Shown here one piece after another: positions 35,443 through 44,384 of a DNA stretch of 64,000 bases. The stretch is from contig SPAW01000029.1 of the NCBI GenBank assembly GCA_005239465.1, forward strand, positions 62,001-126,000. Reading direction: 5' to 3'. This DNA is from Nitrospira sp. GTDB lineage: Bacteria > Nitrospirota > Nitrospiria > Nitrospirales > Nitrospiraceae. Position 1 is the stretch's first letter. Each line of letters opens with the position of its first letter. The notes under the pieces were generated by a model, which worked only from the letters and a program-made list of their open reading frames with translations, did not search any database and was not told the DNA's origin. A program made the translations under genes and the position numbers.

Positions 35443-36660
35443 GTGACAACCGGGCACCCTGAACTCGTCGCCGCCATCGCTTCCGAGATCACCTCTTCGG
35501 GTCCCATCCCTTTTGTCCGTTTCATGGATCTTGCGCTCTACCATCCCCAGTTCGGCTACTACATGCGCCCGTCGGAACCAAGAGAGGAACGTATTGGTTG
35601 GGGTGGCGATTTCTATACCAGCTCCGATGTGCATCCGATTCTAGGTCGTGCGCTGGCTGCACAAGCCAGACAGATGGACGAGCTGATGGGCCATCCCGCT
35701 CCATTCACGATCGTCGAAATGGGCGCCGGCAAGGGGTTGCTGGCCCGCGATTGCCTGGAAGCGATCTTCACGCAACAGGATTCCTTCGCCTCTCGTGTCC
35801 GCTGCATCCTGATTGAGCGCAGTCCCGCCATGCGGGAGTTGCAGCGCCAGAACCTGGCTCCCTGGCTCAACGAGCCGGGCCTCGTCACCTGGGTGGATGG
35901 GCTCGATGGGCTAGCCCAGCAGAGCGTGACCGGCTTGCTCTTCAGCAATGAACTGATCGACGCCTTTCCGGTTCACCGAATTCAAGTTACGGCCGGCCGG
36001 ACCGAAGAACTCTGCGTGGACTATCGAGATGGGCAGTTTGTGGAATGTCTGGAGCCCCTGTCGACGGCCGCGCTCGTTCATCATCTCCAGCGGTTGAACC
36101 TCAACTGGCCGGAGGGCTATCGAACCGAGGTGAATCTCCAAGCTTTGGACTGGATGGAGCAGGTTGCTCGTCGGATGGATCGAGGGTTTGTCCTCACGAT
36201 CGATTACGGCCATACGGCGCAGGATCTCTATGGGCCTGAACGGAAGGACGGCACGTTCCTGTGCTACTTTCAACAGTTGACCAACGAAGATCCGTTCCTG
36301 CGCGTCGGCGAGCAGGATATGACCGCCCATGTGGATTTTTCGAGCCTGGCTACCGTCGGCGAGGAACAGGGCCTCCATGTGACGGGGTTCACGAACCAAA
36401 TGAGTTTTCTGATGGGACTCGGCGTTGAAGAGATGATGGCGGAATTGGAACCGGAGAGCCCGGAGTTTCGTGCGGCGATGCATCTCCTGAAACCAGATGG
36501 CATGGGCAGCACGTTCAAAGTGCTGGTGCAGCACAAAGGGATCAGGCGTCCGGAGCTCAACGGGTTGAAATTCAAACCATTCTTTGGCGAAGCGCTCGCA
36601 GCCAACAAGGTCACTAGTCAACGGTCATTGGTCAATCCTGCGACCATTGGTTCGTTCTGA
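35443..36660 (+). CDS. midA: MidA/NDUFAF7-family SAM-dependent methyltransferase, complex I assembly
   Basis: A 405-residue class I methyltransferase. The family start SSGPIPFVRFMDLALYHPQFGYYM, then IGWGGDFYTSSDVHPILGRALAAQ, the SAM loop IVEMGAGKGLLARD near 85, and LTIDYGHTAQDLYGPERKDGTFLCYFQ near 245 are typical. Mitochondrial NDUFAF7 dimethylates an arginine of the NuoD-type subunit NDUFS2 during complex I assembly. The gene lies directly upstream of nuoA, which fits that role. GTG 35443 follows GAGGAG. The last 20 or so residues (VTSQRSLVNPATIGSF) are encoded by a 7-base repeat array, so the C-terminus is probably an intrusion. Confidence 0.9.
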   Translation: MTTGHPELVAAIASEITSSGPIPFVRFMDLALYHPQFGYYMRPSEPREERIGWGGDFYTSSDVHPILGRALAAQARQMDELMGHPAPFTIVEMGAGKGLLARDCLEAIFTQQDSFASRVRCILIERSPAMRELQRQNLAPWLNEPGLVTWVDGLDGLAQQSVTGLLFSNELIDAFPVHRIQVTAGRTEELCVDYRDGQFVECLEPLSTAALVHHLQRLNLNWPEGYRTEVNLQALDWMEQVARRMDRGFVLTIDYGHTAQDLYGPERKDGTFLCYFQQLTNEDPFLRVGEQDMTAHVDFSSLATVGEEQGLHVTGFTNQMSFLMGLGVEEMMAELEPESPEFRAAMHLLKPDGMGSTFKVLVQHKGIRRPELNGLKFKPFFGEALAANKVTSQRSLVNPATIGSF

Positions 36661-36687
36661 ATGACTATTGACCATTGACGATTGACG
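36609..36687. repeat. Inverted pair of 7-base repeat arrays, TGGTCAA family (midA-nuoA)
   Basis: The left arm (36609-36636) reads GGTCACTAGTCAACGGTCAT and on; the right arm (36661-36687) reads CTATTGA, CCATTGA, CGATTGA in phase at 36665-36685. The left arm lies within the midA coding end and the right arm reaches the nuoA ribosome site. Confidence 0.8.
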
Positions 36688-36695
36688 AGGTTCTC

Positions 36696-37067
36696 GTGGG
36701 TAACACGGCCGTTCCGGCAAACTATATACCGATCTTGGTCTTCATCGGGATCGCCTTCGCCTTCGGCGCGGTCTCGCTCTTGGCCGGCTGGTTTGTCCGC
36801 CCCAATCATCCGTATCGCGCGAAGCTGGCCCCCTATGAAAGCGGGAGCCCGCTCTTTCAGGATGCGCGCGTGCAGTTTCCGATTCGGTACTACATTATCG
36901 CGATGCTGTTCGTGATCTTCGATATCGAGATCGTGTTCATGTTCCCCTGGGCCGTCGCGTTCAACAAGCTCGGCCTCGTCGGGTTGGTGGAGATGGGGGT
37001 GTTCATCGGCATTCTGGTCGTGGGCTTCTGGTACGCCTGGAAGAAAGGTGCGTTGGAATGGGATTAG
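36696..37067 (+). CDS. nuoA: NADH-quinone oxidoreductase subunit A
   Basis: A 123-residue membrane subunit of complex I with three helices. AFAFGAVSLLAGWFVRPNHPYRAKLAPYESGSPLFQDARVQFPIRYYIIAMLFVIFDIEIVFMFPWAVAF contains the conserved YESG and FDIE-VFMFPWA signatures. The GTG at 36696 is chosen because GACGAGG sits five bases upstream and the family N-terminus fits; a TTG at 36675 lies inside the repeat array. First gene of the nuo operon. Confidence 0.95.
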   Translation: MGNTAVPANYIPILVFIGIAFAFGAVSLLAGWFVRPNHPYRAKLAPYESGSPLFQDARVQFPIRYYIIAMLFVIFDIEIVFMFPWAVAFNKLGLVGLVEMGVFIGILVVGFWYAWKKGALEWD

Positions 37068-37082
37068 CGCGCCGAAGGCGCG

Positions 37083-37164
37083 CAATGTTCAATTTTGAAT
37101 TTTCAATGTTGAATCGAGGGCTCTGATCTCGTCATTCAACATTCAGCATTTAACATTCAACACT
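37083..37164. repeat. Inverted pair of 7-base repeat arrays, CATTCAA family (nuoA-nuoB)
   Basis: The left arm (37083-37114, AATGTTCAATTTTGAATTTT...) and right arm (37132-37164; CATTCAA, CATTCAG, CATTTAA, CATTCAA in phase) are complementary heptamer runs around a central loop. They fill almost the whole 108-base gap. Confidence 0.8.
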
Positions 37165-37175
37165 GAGCGAATTTT

Positions 37176-37655
37176 ATGAGCTTTTTAGAGCGGCAATTTG
37201 AAGCCAATATCATTACGACCAATCTGGATGCCGTCGTGAACTGGGCCAGGAAGTCGGCCCTCTGGCCGATGACCTTCGGGCTCGCCTGCTGCGCCATCGA
37301 GATGATCGCCAGCGTGTCCTCGCGCTACGATCTCGACCGGTTCGGCGCCGGTGTCTTTCGCGCGTCACCCAGACAGTCCGATCTCATGATTGTCGCCGGG
37401 ACGGTATCGCGCAAGATGGCGCCGGTGATCCGGCGGATCTACGACCAAATGCCCGAACCTCGCTATGTGATTTCGATGGGCTCCTGCGCGACCTCGGGCA
37501 ACCACTACAACAGCTACGCCGTGGTCCAAGGCGTCGATCAAATCGTGCCGGTCGACGTGTATGTGCCTGGTTGCCCGCCCCGGCCCGAGGCGTTGATGGA
37601 CGGCCTGCTGAAACTGCAAGAAAAAATTCAGCGGGAAAAGGTGTTTGTGAAGTGA
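37176..37655 (+). CDS. nuoB: NADH-quinone oxidoreductase subunit B
   Basis: A 159-residue peripheral subunit carrying the terminal 4Fe-4S cluster N2 at the quinone site. Ligands are the tandem cysteines in GLACCAIEM, the Cys in [20 protein letters not shown], and the Cys in [20 protein letters not shown]. The length and the [24 protein letters not shown] signature are normal for NuoB. Only a weak ribosome site is seen before the ATG. Confidence 0.97.
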   Translation: MSFLERQFEANIITTNLDAVVNWARKSALWPMTFGLACCAIEMIASVSSRYDLDRFGAGVFRASPRQSDLMIVAGTVSRKMAPVIRRIYDQMPEPRYVISMGSCATSGNHYNSYAVVQGVDQIVPVDVYVPGCPPRPEALMDGLLKLQEKIQREKVFVK

Positions 37656-37657
37656 CG

Positions 37658-37728
37658 TGGTCAATGGTCAACTGTCATTCGTCAATCGAAAGAATGATCT
37701 CCCATTGATCAACTAGTGATTATTGACC
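37658..37728. repeat. Inverted pair of 7-base repeat arrays, TGGTCAA family (nuoB-nuoCD)
   Basis: Left arm: four heptamers in phase at 37660-37687 (GTCAATG, GTCAACT, GTCATTC, GTCAATC). The right arm (37702-37728, ATTGATCAACTAGTGATTAT...) runs into the proposed start of nuoCD. Confidence 0.78.
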
Positions 37729-39500
37729 AAATCACCACTGACGCATCCATGCAGACACTGGTCGACACATTGTCGAAGAAGTTTCCGGAGGCGGTTCTCT
37801 CCGTCGATATCGACACGGCTCGCTCGGAACTGACTGTCCATGTCGCTGCGCCCAAGATCCTGGAGGTCGCGCGCTTTCTGCACGATGCGCCTGAGGCCGG
37901 CTTTGACCACATAACCGACATCTGCTCGGCCGACTATCCGGAGGACCAAGACCGGTTTGAAGTGATCTATCAATTGCTTTCGTTACCCCATGGACGGCGG
38001 ATTCGTCTGAAAGCGAGGGTCTCGGAAGAGCATCCTCATATCGCGTCGGTCACCGGGGTATGGCGCGGCGCGGAGTTCCTGGAGCGCGAAGTCTACGACA
38101 TGATGGGCATCCAGTTTACCGGCCACCCCGATCTGCGTCGTATCCTCATGCCGGAAGACTATGCGGAAGGGTACCCGCTACGGAAAGATTTCCCTACCGA
38201 GGGCCGAGGCTGGCGCAGCCAGTTCGACTTCATCCCGCGACTCGATGAACCGCCGGGCGAACAAAGCGAAGGCGAGATCCCCGAGGCCCAGAAAAAACCT
38301 TTCATGGCCGAGAACGTCGCGTCCGGGACGCGTCGGCGGGAAGAATTGCTATTGAACATGGGCCCGCAGCATCCGAGCACGCATGGCGTCCTGCGCGTCG
38401 TACTTGAACTGGACGGCGAACGGATCGTGAAAGCGACGCCGGACCTGGGCTATCTTCATCGCGGCGTCGAAAAATTGTCCGAGGGCCTCGCCTACATGCA
38501 GATCATCCCGCATACCGACCGGCTCGACTACGTCTGCGCCATGGCGAACAACTACGCCTATGTGCGGGCTGTCGAAAAACTGCTCTGCATCACCGTGCCC
38601 GAACGGGCAGAATATATCCGCACCATCGTCGCGGAGATGCAGCGAATTCTCGGGCATCTCTTCTGGCTGGGCACCCAGGCCTTGGATATCGGCGCGATGA
38701 CGGTGTTCTTTTGGACGTTCCGTGAGCGGGAAATCCTGCTCGACATGTTCGAGAAGCTCTGCGGGGCCAGGCTGACGTTGAATTATTACCGTATCGGCGG
38801 CGTGGACAGTGACTTCACCCCGGAGCTTGTGCATCGACTCAAAACATTTTTGGAAACCTTTCCGCAGAAGGTCAGCGAGTACGACTCACTGATCGCGTCC
38901 AACCGTATCTGGCTTGGGCGGACGAAGAATGTCGCGGTGATTTCGGGCGAGGACGCCATCAACTTCGGCCTCACCGGCCCAACGTTGCGGGGGTCCGGCG
39001 TGTCTTATGACGTCCGCAAGCTGGAACCCTACGGGGTCTATCATAAAGTGGATTGGGAAGTGCCGGTCGGGAAAAACGGCGATACCTACGATCGCTACTG
39101 GATCCGCATGGAAGAGATGCGCCAGAGCGCGCGGATCATCTCGCAGTGTCTTGACCAACTGCCGTCCGGGCCGATTATAGCCGACGCGCCGCAGTACATT
39201 CCGCCGCCGAAGCAACTAGTCATGCGCGACATGGAGAGCTTGATTCACCACTTCATCATCTTCACGCAAGGATTCAAGCCGCCCAAAGCCGAGACCTACT
39301 GCGCCACCGAAGCGCCGAAGGGTGAACTCGGTTTCTTCATCATCAGCGACGGAAGTCCCCGTCCCTATCGACTGAAGATCCGCTCGCCCTCCTTCATCCA
39401 TATGGGCGCGTTCGATCACATGGCGCGCGGCTATTTGATTTCCGACATTATTACGATCTTCGGCACTTACGATATTGTGATGGGGGAGTGCGACCGGTAA
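37716..39500 (+). CDS. nuoCD: NADH-quinone oxidoreductase subunits C and D, fused
   Basis: A 594-residue fusion. The NuoC part (residues about 10-180) has FDHITDICSADYPEDQDRFEVIYQLLSL and GIQFTGHPDLRRILMPEDYAEGYPLRKDFPTEGR. After a linker (about 180-205) the NuoD part begins RREELLLNMGPQHPSTHGVLRVVLELDGERIVKATPDLGYLHRG and runs to the C-terminal FGTYDIVMGECDR. NuoD lines the quinone site and is the NDUFS2 homologue that MidA/NDUFAF7 methylates. Fusion of C and D is known in E. coli and several phyla. The start at GTG 37716 lies in the repeat array with no SD; ATG 37749 is the alternative. Confidence 0.94.
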   Translation: MIIDQITTDASMQTLVDTLSKKFPEAVLSVDIDTARSELTVHVAAPKILEVARFLHDAPEAGFDHITDICSADYPEDQDRFEVIYQLLSLPHGRRIRLKARVSEEHPHIASVTGVWRGAEFLEREVYDMMGIQFTGHPDLRRILMPEDYAEGYPLRKDFPTEGRGWRSQFDFIPRLDEPPGEQSEGEIPEAQKKPFMAENVASGTRRREELLLNMGPQHPSTHGVLRVVLELDGERIVKATPDLGYLHRGVEKLSEGLAYMQIIPHTDRLDYVCAMANNYAYVRAVEKLLCITVPERAEYIRTIVAEMQRILGHLFWLGTQALDIGAMTVFFWTFREREILLDMFEKLCGARLTLNYYRIGGVDSDFTPELVHRLKTFLETFPQKVSEYDSLIASNRIWLGRTKNVAVISGEDAINFGLTGPTLRGSGVSYDVRKLEPYGVYHKVDWEVPVGKNGDTYDRYWIRMEEMRQSARIISQCLDQLPSGPIIADAPQYIPPPKQLVMRDMESLIHHFIIFTQGFKPPKAETYCATEAPKGELGFFIISDGSPRPYRLKIRSPSFIHMGAFDHMARGYLISDIITIFGTYDIVMGECDR

Positions 39501-39504
39501 AGTG

Positions 39505-39587
39505 CATAATGTTTAATTTTCAATGTTGAATGTTTAATTGTAATCGTTTCCCTCATTGAACATTCATCATTCAACATTCAGCATTGC
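39505..39587. repeat. Inverted pair of 7-base repeat arrays, CATTCAA family (nuoCD-nuoE)
   Basis: Left arm AATGTTTAATTTTCAATGTT and on (39507-39540); right arm CATTGAACATTCATCATTCA and on (39553-39585), with heptamers CATTCAT, CATTCAA, CATTCAG. Confidence 0.78.
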
Positions 39588-39602
39588 GGGTTGCAGGCAC
39601 AT

Positions 39603-40133
39603 ATGTTGCGCGAGAAATACAAAGACGAGATTGAGCAAATTTTAAGTCGCTATTCGGTCAAGCGTTCCGCGTTGATTCCGCTCCTATATGTGGCCCAGCG
39701 GGATCAGGGCTATGTCACCGAGGCGGCTATGAAGGAGATCGCACAGATTCTCACACTGACACCTCCGCAAGTATACGAGACGATCACGTTCTACACGATG
39801 CTCAACCTGAAACCGGTGGGGAAATTCCATATTCAGGTGTGCAAATCGCTCATGTGCGCACTCGTCGGCTCGGATTCGCTGATCGGATGGATCAAGACGA
39901 AGCTGGGCATCGCCCCCGGAGAATCGACGGCTGACGGCAACTTCACCCTCAGCGCCGTGGAATGTTTGGCGGCCTGCGGGACCGCCCCAATGATGCAGAT
40001 CAACGATGACTATTATGAGCGACTGACTGAAGAGAAAGTGGATCGGATTCTGGCCGATCTGAGATCGACCGGAACCAGTCAGCTGAAGAGCGGCCCTTTC
40101 ATGTGGCCGGAGGCGCCGAAGGCGCAAGTATGA
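39603..40133 (+). CDS. nuoE: NADH-quinone oxidoreductase subunit E
   Basis: A 176-residue soluble subunit of the NADH-oxidising arm with a 2Fe-2S cluster. Ligand motifs are IQVCKSLMCALVGS (C-x4-C spacing) and AVECLAACGTAPMMQIND (C-x3-C). The N-terminal helix region YSVKRSALIPLLYVAQRDQGYVTEAAMKEIA is typical. The ATG at 39603 is preferred over the TTG at 39591. Confidence 0.93.
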   Translation: MLREKYKDEIEQILSRYSVKRSALIPLLYVAQRDQGYVTEAAMKEIAQILTLTPPQVYETITFYTMLNLKPVGKFHIQVCKSLMCALVGSDSLIGWIKTKLGIAPGESTADGNFTLSAVECLAACGTAPMMQINDDYYERLTEEKVDRILADLRSTGTSQLKSGPFMWPEAPKAQV

Positions 40134-40207
40134 AGGCAAAAGTATAAAGTATAATGTCGACTGACAAGCATCACACTTTTTCCTTTTACCTTTTTCCTTT
40201 TGCCTTG
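40131..40207. repeat. Inverted pair of 7-base repeat arrays, CTTTTTA family (nuoE-nuoF)
   Basis: Left arm AGGCAAAAGTATAAAGTATA (40135-40154); right arm CTTTTTCCTTTTACCTTTTT and on (40176-40204). Base content is quite different from the neighbouring arrays while the 7-base period and the inverted layout are kept. Confidence 0.7.
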
Positions 40208-40215
40208 CGATAGCC

Positions 40216-41523
40216 ATGCCAAAGCACGAATTGATCCTTTTGAAAAATATGATGCAGCCCGGGTACACCGGGTCGCTGGCGGACTATGAAAAAACGGGCG
40301 GCTATCAAGCCTTGCGCAAGGCGCTCGGAAAGATTGCCCCGGCGGATGTCACCGCCACGGTCAAGAAATCGGGGTTGCGCGGTCGCGGCGGCGCCGGTTT
40401 TCCGACCGGTGTGAAATGGGGATTCCTCCCGAAGGATTACCAAGGCCCCCGCTACCTCTGCTGCAACGCCGACGAAAGCGAGCCCGGTACGTTCAAAGAC
40501 CGCCAGCTGATGGAGCGGGACCCTCATCAAATGTTGGAAGGCATCGTCCTGGCCTGTTATGCAATCGACGCGGAATCCGCTTACATTTATATACGCGGCG
40601 AAATGGTGCTGGGCTCGAAGATTTTGGAACGGGCCATCGGCGAGGCGCGGACCGCCGGCTACATCGGAAAAAATATTCTTGGCACGGGCGTCAACGTGAA
40701 CGTGTGGGTCCATCGCGGAGCAGGAGCCTACATCTGCGGCGAGGAGACGGCCCTCCTTGAATCACTCGAGGGCAAACGTGGCCTCCCCCGCGTGAAACCG
40801 CCGTTTCCGGCCACGCACGGTCTGTACAACAAACCCACCGTGGTGAACAACGTCGAAACGTTGGCCAATCTTCCGCACATTCTCAACCGCGGCGCCGAAT
40901 GGTTTGCGGCGATCGGCTCGCCGCCGAAGAGCACAGGCACCAGAGTGTTTTGTGTCAGCGGGCATGTGAAACAACCGGGCAATTACGAAGTCCCGATGGG
41001 CATCACGATCCGAGAATTGGTGTATGAGCATGCCGGCGGAATGCGCTCAGACAAACCGATCAAGGCCTTCATTCCCGGCGGAGCCTCGGCGCCGTTTCTG
41101 ACGCCGGATCATCTCGACGTGAAGCTGGATTTTGAATCGGTCGCGGCGGCGGGATCGATGCTGGGCTCCGGCGGCGTGACCGTGATGGAGGAGGGCACCA
41201 GCATGGTCTGGGCCGCGCTCCGGCTCATGGAATTTTTCTATCATGAGTCCTGCGGGAAATGCAGCCCCTGCCGTGAAGGCAGTTCCTGGCTCGTGCAGAC
41301 GATGCGCAGGATTGTGGCAAAACGCGGCCAGATGCAAGACCTTGAAACCTTGTCAGATCTGTGCAAGAACATCGCCGGCCGCACCGTCTGCGCCTTCGGT
41401 GATGCGGAAGTGGCCCCGATTATGAGCACCCTGAAACACTGGCGACAGGAGTACGTCACCTTGATTCGCGAAGCGGAAGCGGCGAATCTGATCATGCCTG
41501 AGCCAGTGGGAGCAAAGCACTAA
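40216..41523 (+). CDS. nuoF: NADH-quinone oxidoreductase subunit F
   Basis: A 435-residue subunit that binds NADH and FMN. NADH-binding motif GRGGAGFPTGVKWGF near 62; FMN motif YLCCNADESEPGTFKDRQLM near 90; GAGAYICGEETALLESLEGKRG near 175; and the N3 4Fe-4S cluster ESCGKCSPCREGSSW near 345 with a later Cys in RTVCAFGDAE. Normal length. The frame ends at 41523, followed by a 145-base array before nuoG. Confidence 0.97.
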   Translation: MPKHELILLKNMMQPGYTGSLADYEKTGGYQALRKALGKIAPADVTATVKKSGLRGRGGAGFPTGVKWGFLPKDYQGPRYLCCNADESEPGTFKDRQLMERDPHQMLEGIVLACYAIDAESAYIYIRGEMVLGSKILERAIGEARTAGYIGKNILGTGVNVNVWVHRGAGAYICGEETALLESLEGKRGLPRVKPPFPATHGLYNKPTVVNNVETLANLPHILNRGAEWFAAIGSPPKSTGTRVFCVSGHVKQPGNYEVPMGITIRELVYEHAGGMRSDKPIKAFIPGGASAPFLTPDHLDVKLDFESVAAAGSMLGSGGVTVMEEGTSMVWAALRLMEFFYHESCGKCSPCREGSSWLVQTMRRIVAKRGQMQDLETLSDLCKNIAGRTVCAFGDAEVAPIMSTLKHWRQEYVTLIREAEAANLIMPEPVGAKH

Positions 41524-41525
41524 TG

Positions 41526-41668
41526 TCTCTCGTGAAGCGTATCTCGAAGATCACCGTATCTCGTGAAGCGTATTTCGTATCTCGTTTCAGATCAGATTCA
41601 CCGAGGGACGAACGACGAGATACGAGCGACGAGTTCGGAGGACGCTTCACGAACGACGCGCGACGAAC
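41526..41668. repeat. Inverted repeat arrays, CGTGAAG/ACGAGAT family (nuoF-nuoG)
   Basis: Left part holds CTCGTGAAGCGTATCTCGAA and CTCGTGAAGCGTATTTCGTA (41526-41584); right part holds GACGAACGACGAGATACGAG and ACGAGTT, ending GCTTCACGAACGACGCGCGA (41616-41667). CGTGAAGCGT pairs with the ACGCTTCACG of the right part, so the whole gap can fold. Period is about 7 bases, more degenerate than in the other families. Confidence 0.7.
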
Positions 41669-44341
41669 ATGATGCCTAGCACCACAACAGAGACGGTCCG
41701 CCTGACGATCGACGGCGCCACAGTTACCGTCCCGAAGGGGACGCTCGTGATCGAAGCGGCCCGGCGCGTCGGTGTCATGATTCCGCATTTCTGTTATCAC
41801 CCGAAACTGAAACCGGACGCCAATTGCCGCATGTGCCTGGTGGAAATCGAAAAAATGCCCAAGCTCCAAACGGCTTGCAGCACCCCGGTGGACGAAGGGA
41901 TGAGTGTGCGCACCGCCACCACCGTAGTCAACGACGCCCATAAGTCGGTGCTCGAGTTCATTCTGGCCAATCATCCACTCGATTGTCCGGTCTGCGACCA
42001 GGGCGGAAAGTGTGACCTCCAGGATTTTTCCCATCAATACACGGCGACGACCAGCCGGTTCGTGGAAACCAAGCGCATCTTCCAAAAGGACTATTTCAGC
42101 GCGCTGATCGAGACACAGATGAATCGCTGTGTGCAGTGCCTCCGCTGCGTCCGATACTGCGACGAAGTGATGGATGTGAAGGCCCTGGCGCCGGCTGGAC
42201 GCGGCACCATGACCGAGATCAAACACTTCGGGCCGCATCCGCTCGATTGCGAATTTTGTGGCGGCTGCGTCCAGATCTGTCCGGTCGGCGCCATCACCAG
42301 CCGGCTCTCGATGTACGAGTATCGCCCCTGGATGCTGAAACGGGCAGAGACTGTCTGCGGCTACTGCGGAGACGGGTGCCAGATCACCGTCCAGACGAAG
42401 GACCAGGAGCTGATCGAAGTCAACTCGGCGCACGGTGCGGGACGCAACAACGGCGACCTCTGCGCCCGAGGATTTTTCGGCTTCCATGCGGCCAGCCATC
42501 CCGAACGGCTGACCCATCCGCTCATTCGCCGCAACGGCGCGCTCGTGCAAGCCACCTGGGAAGACGCGTTGGAGTTTGTGGCGGACCAAGTCGGCAAGAT
42601 CAAAGCGGCCCACAGCGGCCACAGCTTCGGTGGACTGATCTCGGGCCGCTGCACCAACGAAGAGTTGTACCTCTTCCAGAAATTCATGCGCGTGACCATC
42701 GGCACGAACAGCATCGACAGCAGCGCACGCTATGGCCATCTGAACGGCCTGCAGGCCATGCGACGGGTGCAAGGCACGCATCGGTGGACCGTCAGCTTCG
42801 ACGACATTGTGGCGGCCGACGTTTTGTTGCTGGTCGGCACGAACATTACGGAATCCAACCCCATCACCGGCCTCAAAGTGAAAGAGGCGGTGAAGCAACG
42901 TGGCGCCGCGCTGGTGACGATCGAAGCGCTGGAGCCGGCCATCGACACGATCAGCAATATTGTCAATCTCTCCCTCCATCACTTCTGTGTTCCGGCGACG
43001 CACATGCGGGATACCATCCTCGGCCTGTTGAAGGCCGTCGTGGAGCAGAATCTGGTGCAGCCGGATCTGATGCAACGGCAGCCCGCATACGTGAGCGCAG
43101 TCACGCGCGCGCTGCAACAGATTTCCTGGCAGGACCTGCAGGCTGTGACAGGAACCGACACCGCCTTCTTTACTGATGCTGCGAAGGTTCTCGCAGGAGG
43201 ACAGCGGGTGGTCATCTTGGCCGGACAGGTTCTGTTGCGAAGTGAACGCGGCTATAGTGGATCGCTCAACCTGCTCGATCTGCTCATCCTCACCGGGAAG
43301 TTGGATCAACCTGGCTGTGGCTTTGCGCCGCTCGCGGAAGAAAACAACGATCAGGGCGCCGTCGAGATGGGCGCCGTCGCTGAATTCTTGCCGGGCCCCT
43401 GTGACATTACCAGTCGTGCGGACCGCGATCGGCTCGTGACACGATGGAAGGAAGAACCGCCTCCCAACGGCGGAGCGTCCCTGGTCGAGATGTTGGACCG
43501 CGCCGGAGCCGGGATTCTGAAGGCCATGCTCATCGTCGGCGAGAATCCCGTGGGAAGCCTCCCCGCCCAAGTGCGTGCGGAGGAATCATTGCGCAAACTC
43601 GATCTGCTGGTCTGCCAGGAACTGTTTTTGACAGAGACGGCGGCGTTGGCCCATGTTGTGTTGCCGGTCGCTTCGTCGATGGAAAAGAGCGGAACCTTTA
43701 CAAATACAGAGGGCCATGTCCAGGCCGTCCGCCCATCGATTGAACCGGTCGGGGAAAGCCGGCCCGACTGGGAAATCTTTGTAGCCCTCTCAATCCTACT
43801 GGGTTCACCATTGGAGTATGCCGAGAGCAAAGAGATCCTCAAAGAAATCCGAAGCCTGATTCCCGGCTATGGTTCGCTTGGCCCGGCGCCGGTGCTGCCA
43901 AGAGTCGATCGCACGGCCGTCGACTGCTACCTCGGCGACGGTTATCAGAATGATCTGACGACGCGATACAGGCTCGACGCACCGAAGTCCCGTCCGGATG
44001 GAACCGTGCAATTGGAATTGGTGCAGAGCCTGTTCCACTCCGGGAAATTGTCCACCCGCTCCAAAGGGCTGCTGCAGGTGGAAGGCAGCGGCGTGCTGCG
44101 GATCAATCCACTCGATTCGGCACGATTCGCGTTGGTGGATGGAGATCGGGTCCGCCTGTCCAATGCGCATGGAGAAATGACCACGAAAGTGAAGGTCGTG
44201 GGACGAGTTCCTCAAGGGTTGGCGTGGTTCCCCGACCACTTCAGCCAAGCGGCTACGCATTTGTTTGATTGCGTGATCGACCCCGTCACTCACGTCCCGT
44301 CTATCCGGACGACTTCCGTGTCGATGATGAAGGTCGCATGA
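41669..44341 (+). CDS. nuoG: NADH-quinone oxidoreductase subunit G
   Basis: An 890-residue iron-sulfur subunit. The 2Fe-2S ferredoxin domain has CYHPKLKPDANCRMC (near 45-60); the His-Cys3 cluster is HPLDCPVCDQGGKC near 105; two ferredoxin-like clusters are CVQCLRCVRYC and CEFCGGCVQICP (near 150-205). A further CxxCxxxC (VCGYCGDGCQI) with a later Cys in NNGDLCARGFF suggests the extra N7-type cluster. The molybdopterin-oxidoreductase-like C-terminal domain follows. Two ATGs, 41669 and 41672, are adjacent. Confidence 0.95.
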   Translation: MMPSTTTETVRLTIDGATVTVPKGTLVIEAARRVGVMIPHFCYHPKLKPDANCRMCLVEIEKMPKLQTACSTPVDEGMSVRTATTVVNDAHKSVLEFILANHPLDCPVCDQGGKCDLQDFSHQYTATTSRFVETKRIFQKDYFSALIETQMNRCVQCLRCVRYCDEVMDVKALAPAGRGTMTEIKHFGPHPLDCEFCGGCVQICPVGAITSRLSMYEYRPWMLKRAETVCGYCGDGCQITVQTKDQELIEVNSAHGAGRNNGDLCARGFFGFHAASHPERLTHPLIRRNGALVQATWEDALEFVADQVGKIKAAHSGHSFGGLISGRCTNEELYLFQKFMRVTIGTNSIDSSARYGHLNGLQAMRRVQGTHRWTVSFDDIVAADVLLLVGTNITESNPITGLKVKEAVKQRGAALVTIEALEPAIDTISNIVNLSLHHFCVPATHMRDTILGLLKAVVEQNLVQPDLMQRQPAYVSAVTRALQQISWQDLQAVTGTDTAFFTDAAKVLAGGQRVVILAGQVLLRSERGYSGSLNLLDLLILTGKLDQPGCGFAPLAEENNDQGAVEMGAVAEFLPGPCDITSRADRDRLVTRWKEEPPPNGGASLVEMLDRAGAGILKAMLIVGENPVGSLPAQVRAEESLRKLDLLVCQELFLTETAALAHVVLPVASSMEKSGTFTNTEGHVQAVRPSIEPVGESRPDWEIFVALSILLGSPLEYAESKEILKEIRSLIPGYGSLGPAPVLPRVDRTAVDCYLGDGYQNDLTTRYRLDAPKSRPDGTVQLELVQSLFHSGKLSTRSKGLLQVEGSGVLRINPLDSARFALVDGDRVRLSNAHGEMTTKVKVVGRVPQGLAWFPDHFSQAATHLFDCVIDPVTHVPSIRTTSVSMMKVA

Positions 44342-44384
44342 AGAGACCACCATTGATGTGTACCGCTAATCCAGGAGTCTTATC

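Noticed and set aside
37716-37748. First eleven codons of nuoCD (MIIDQITTDAS) taken as certain coding sequence
   Set aside because: The start lies in a repeat array with no SD, and ATG 37749 is equally possible; the longer form was kept but is not certain.
41492-43570. Open frame of 692 codons on the minus strand opposite nuoG
   Set aside because: No recognisable domain, and it spans the array and two genes; nuoG on the plus strand has all expected iron-sulfur motifs.
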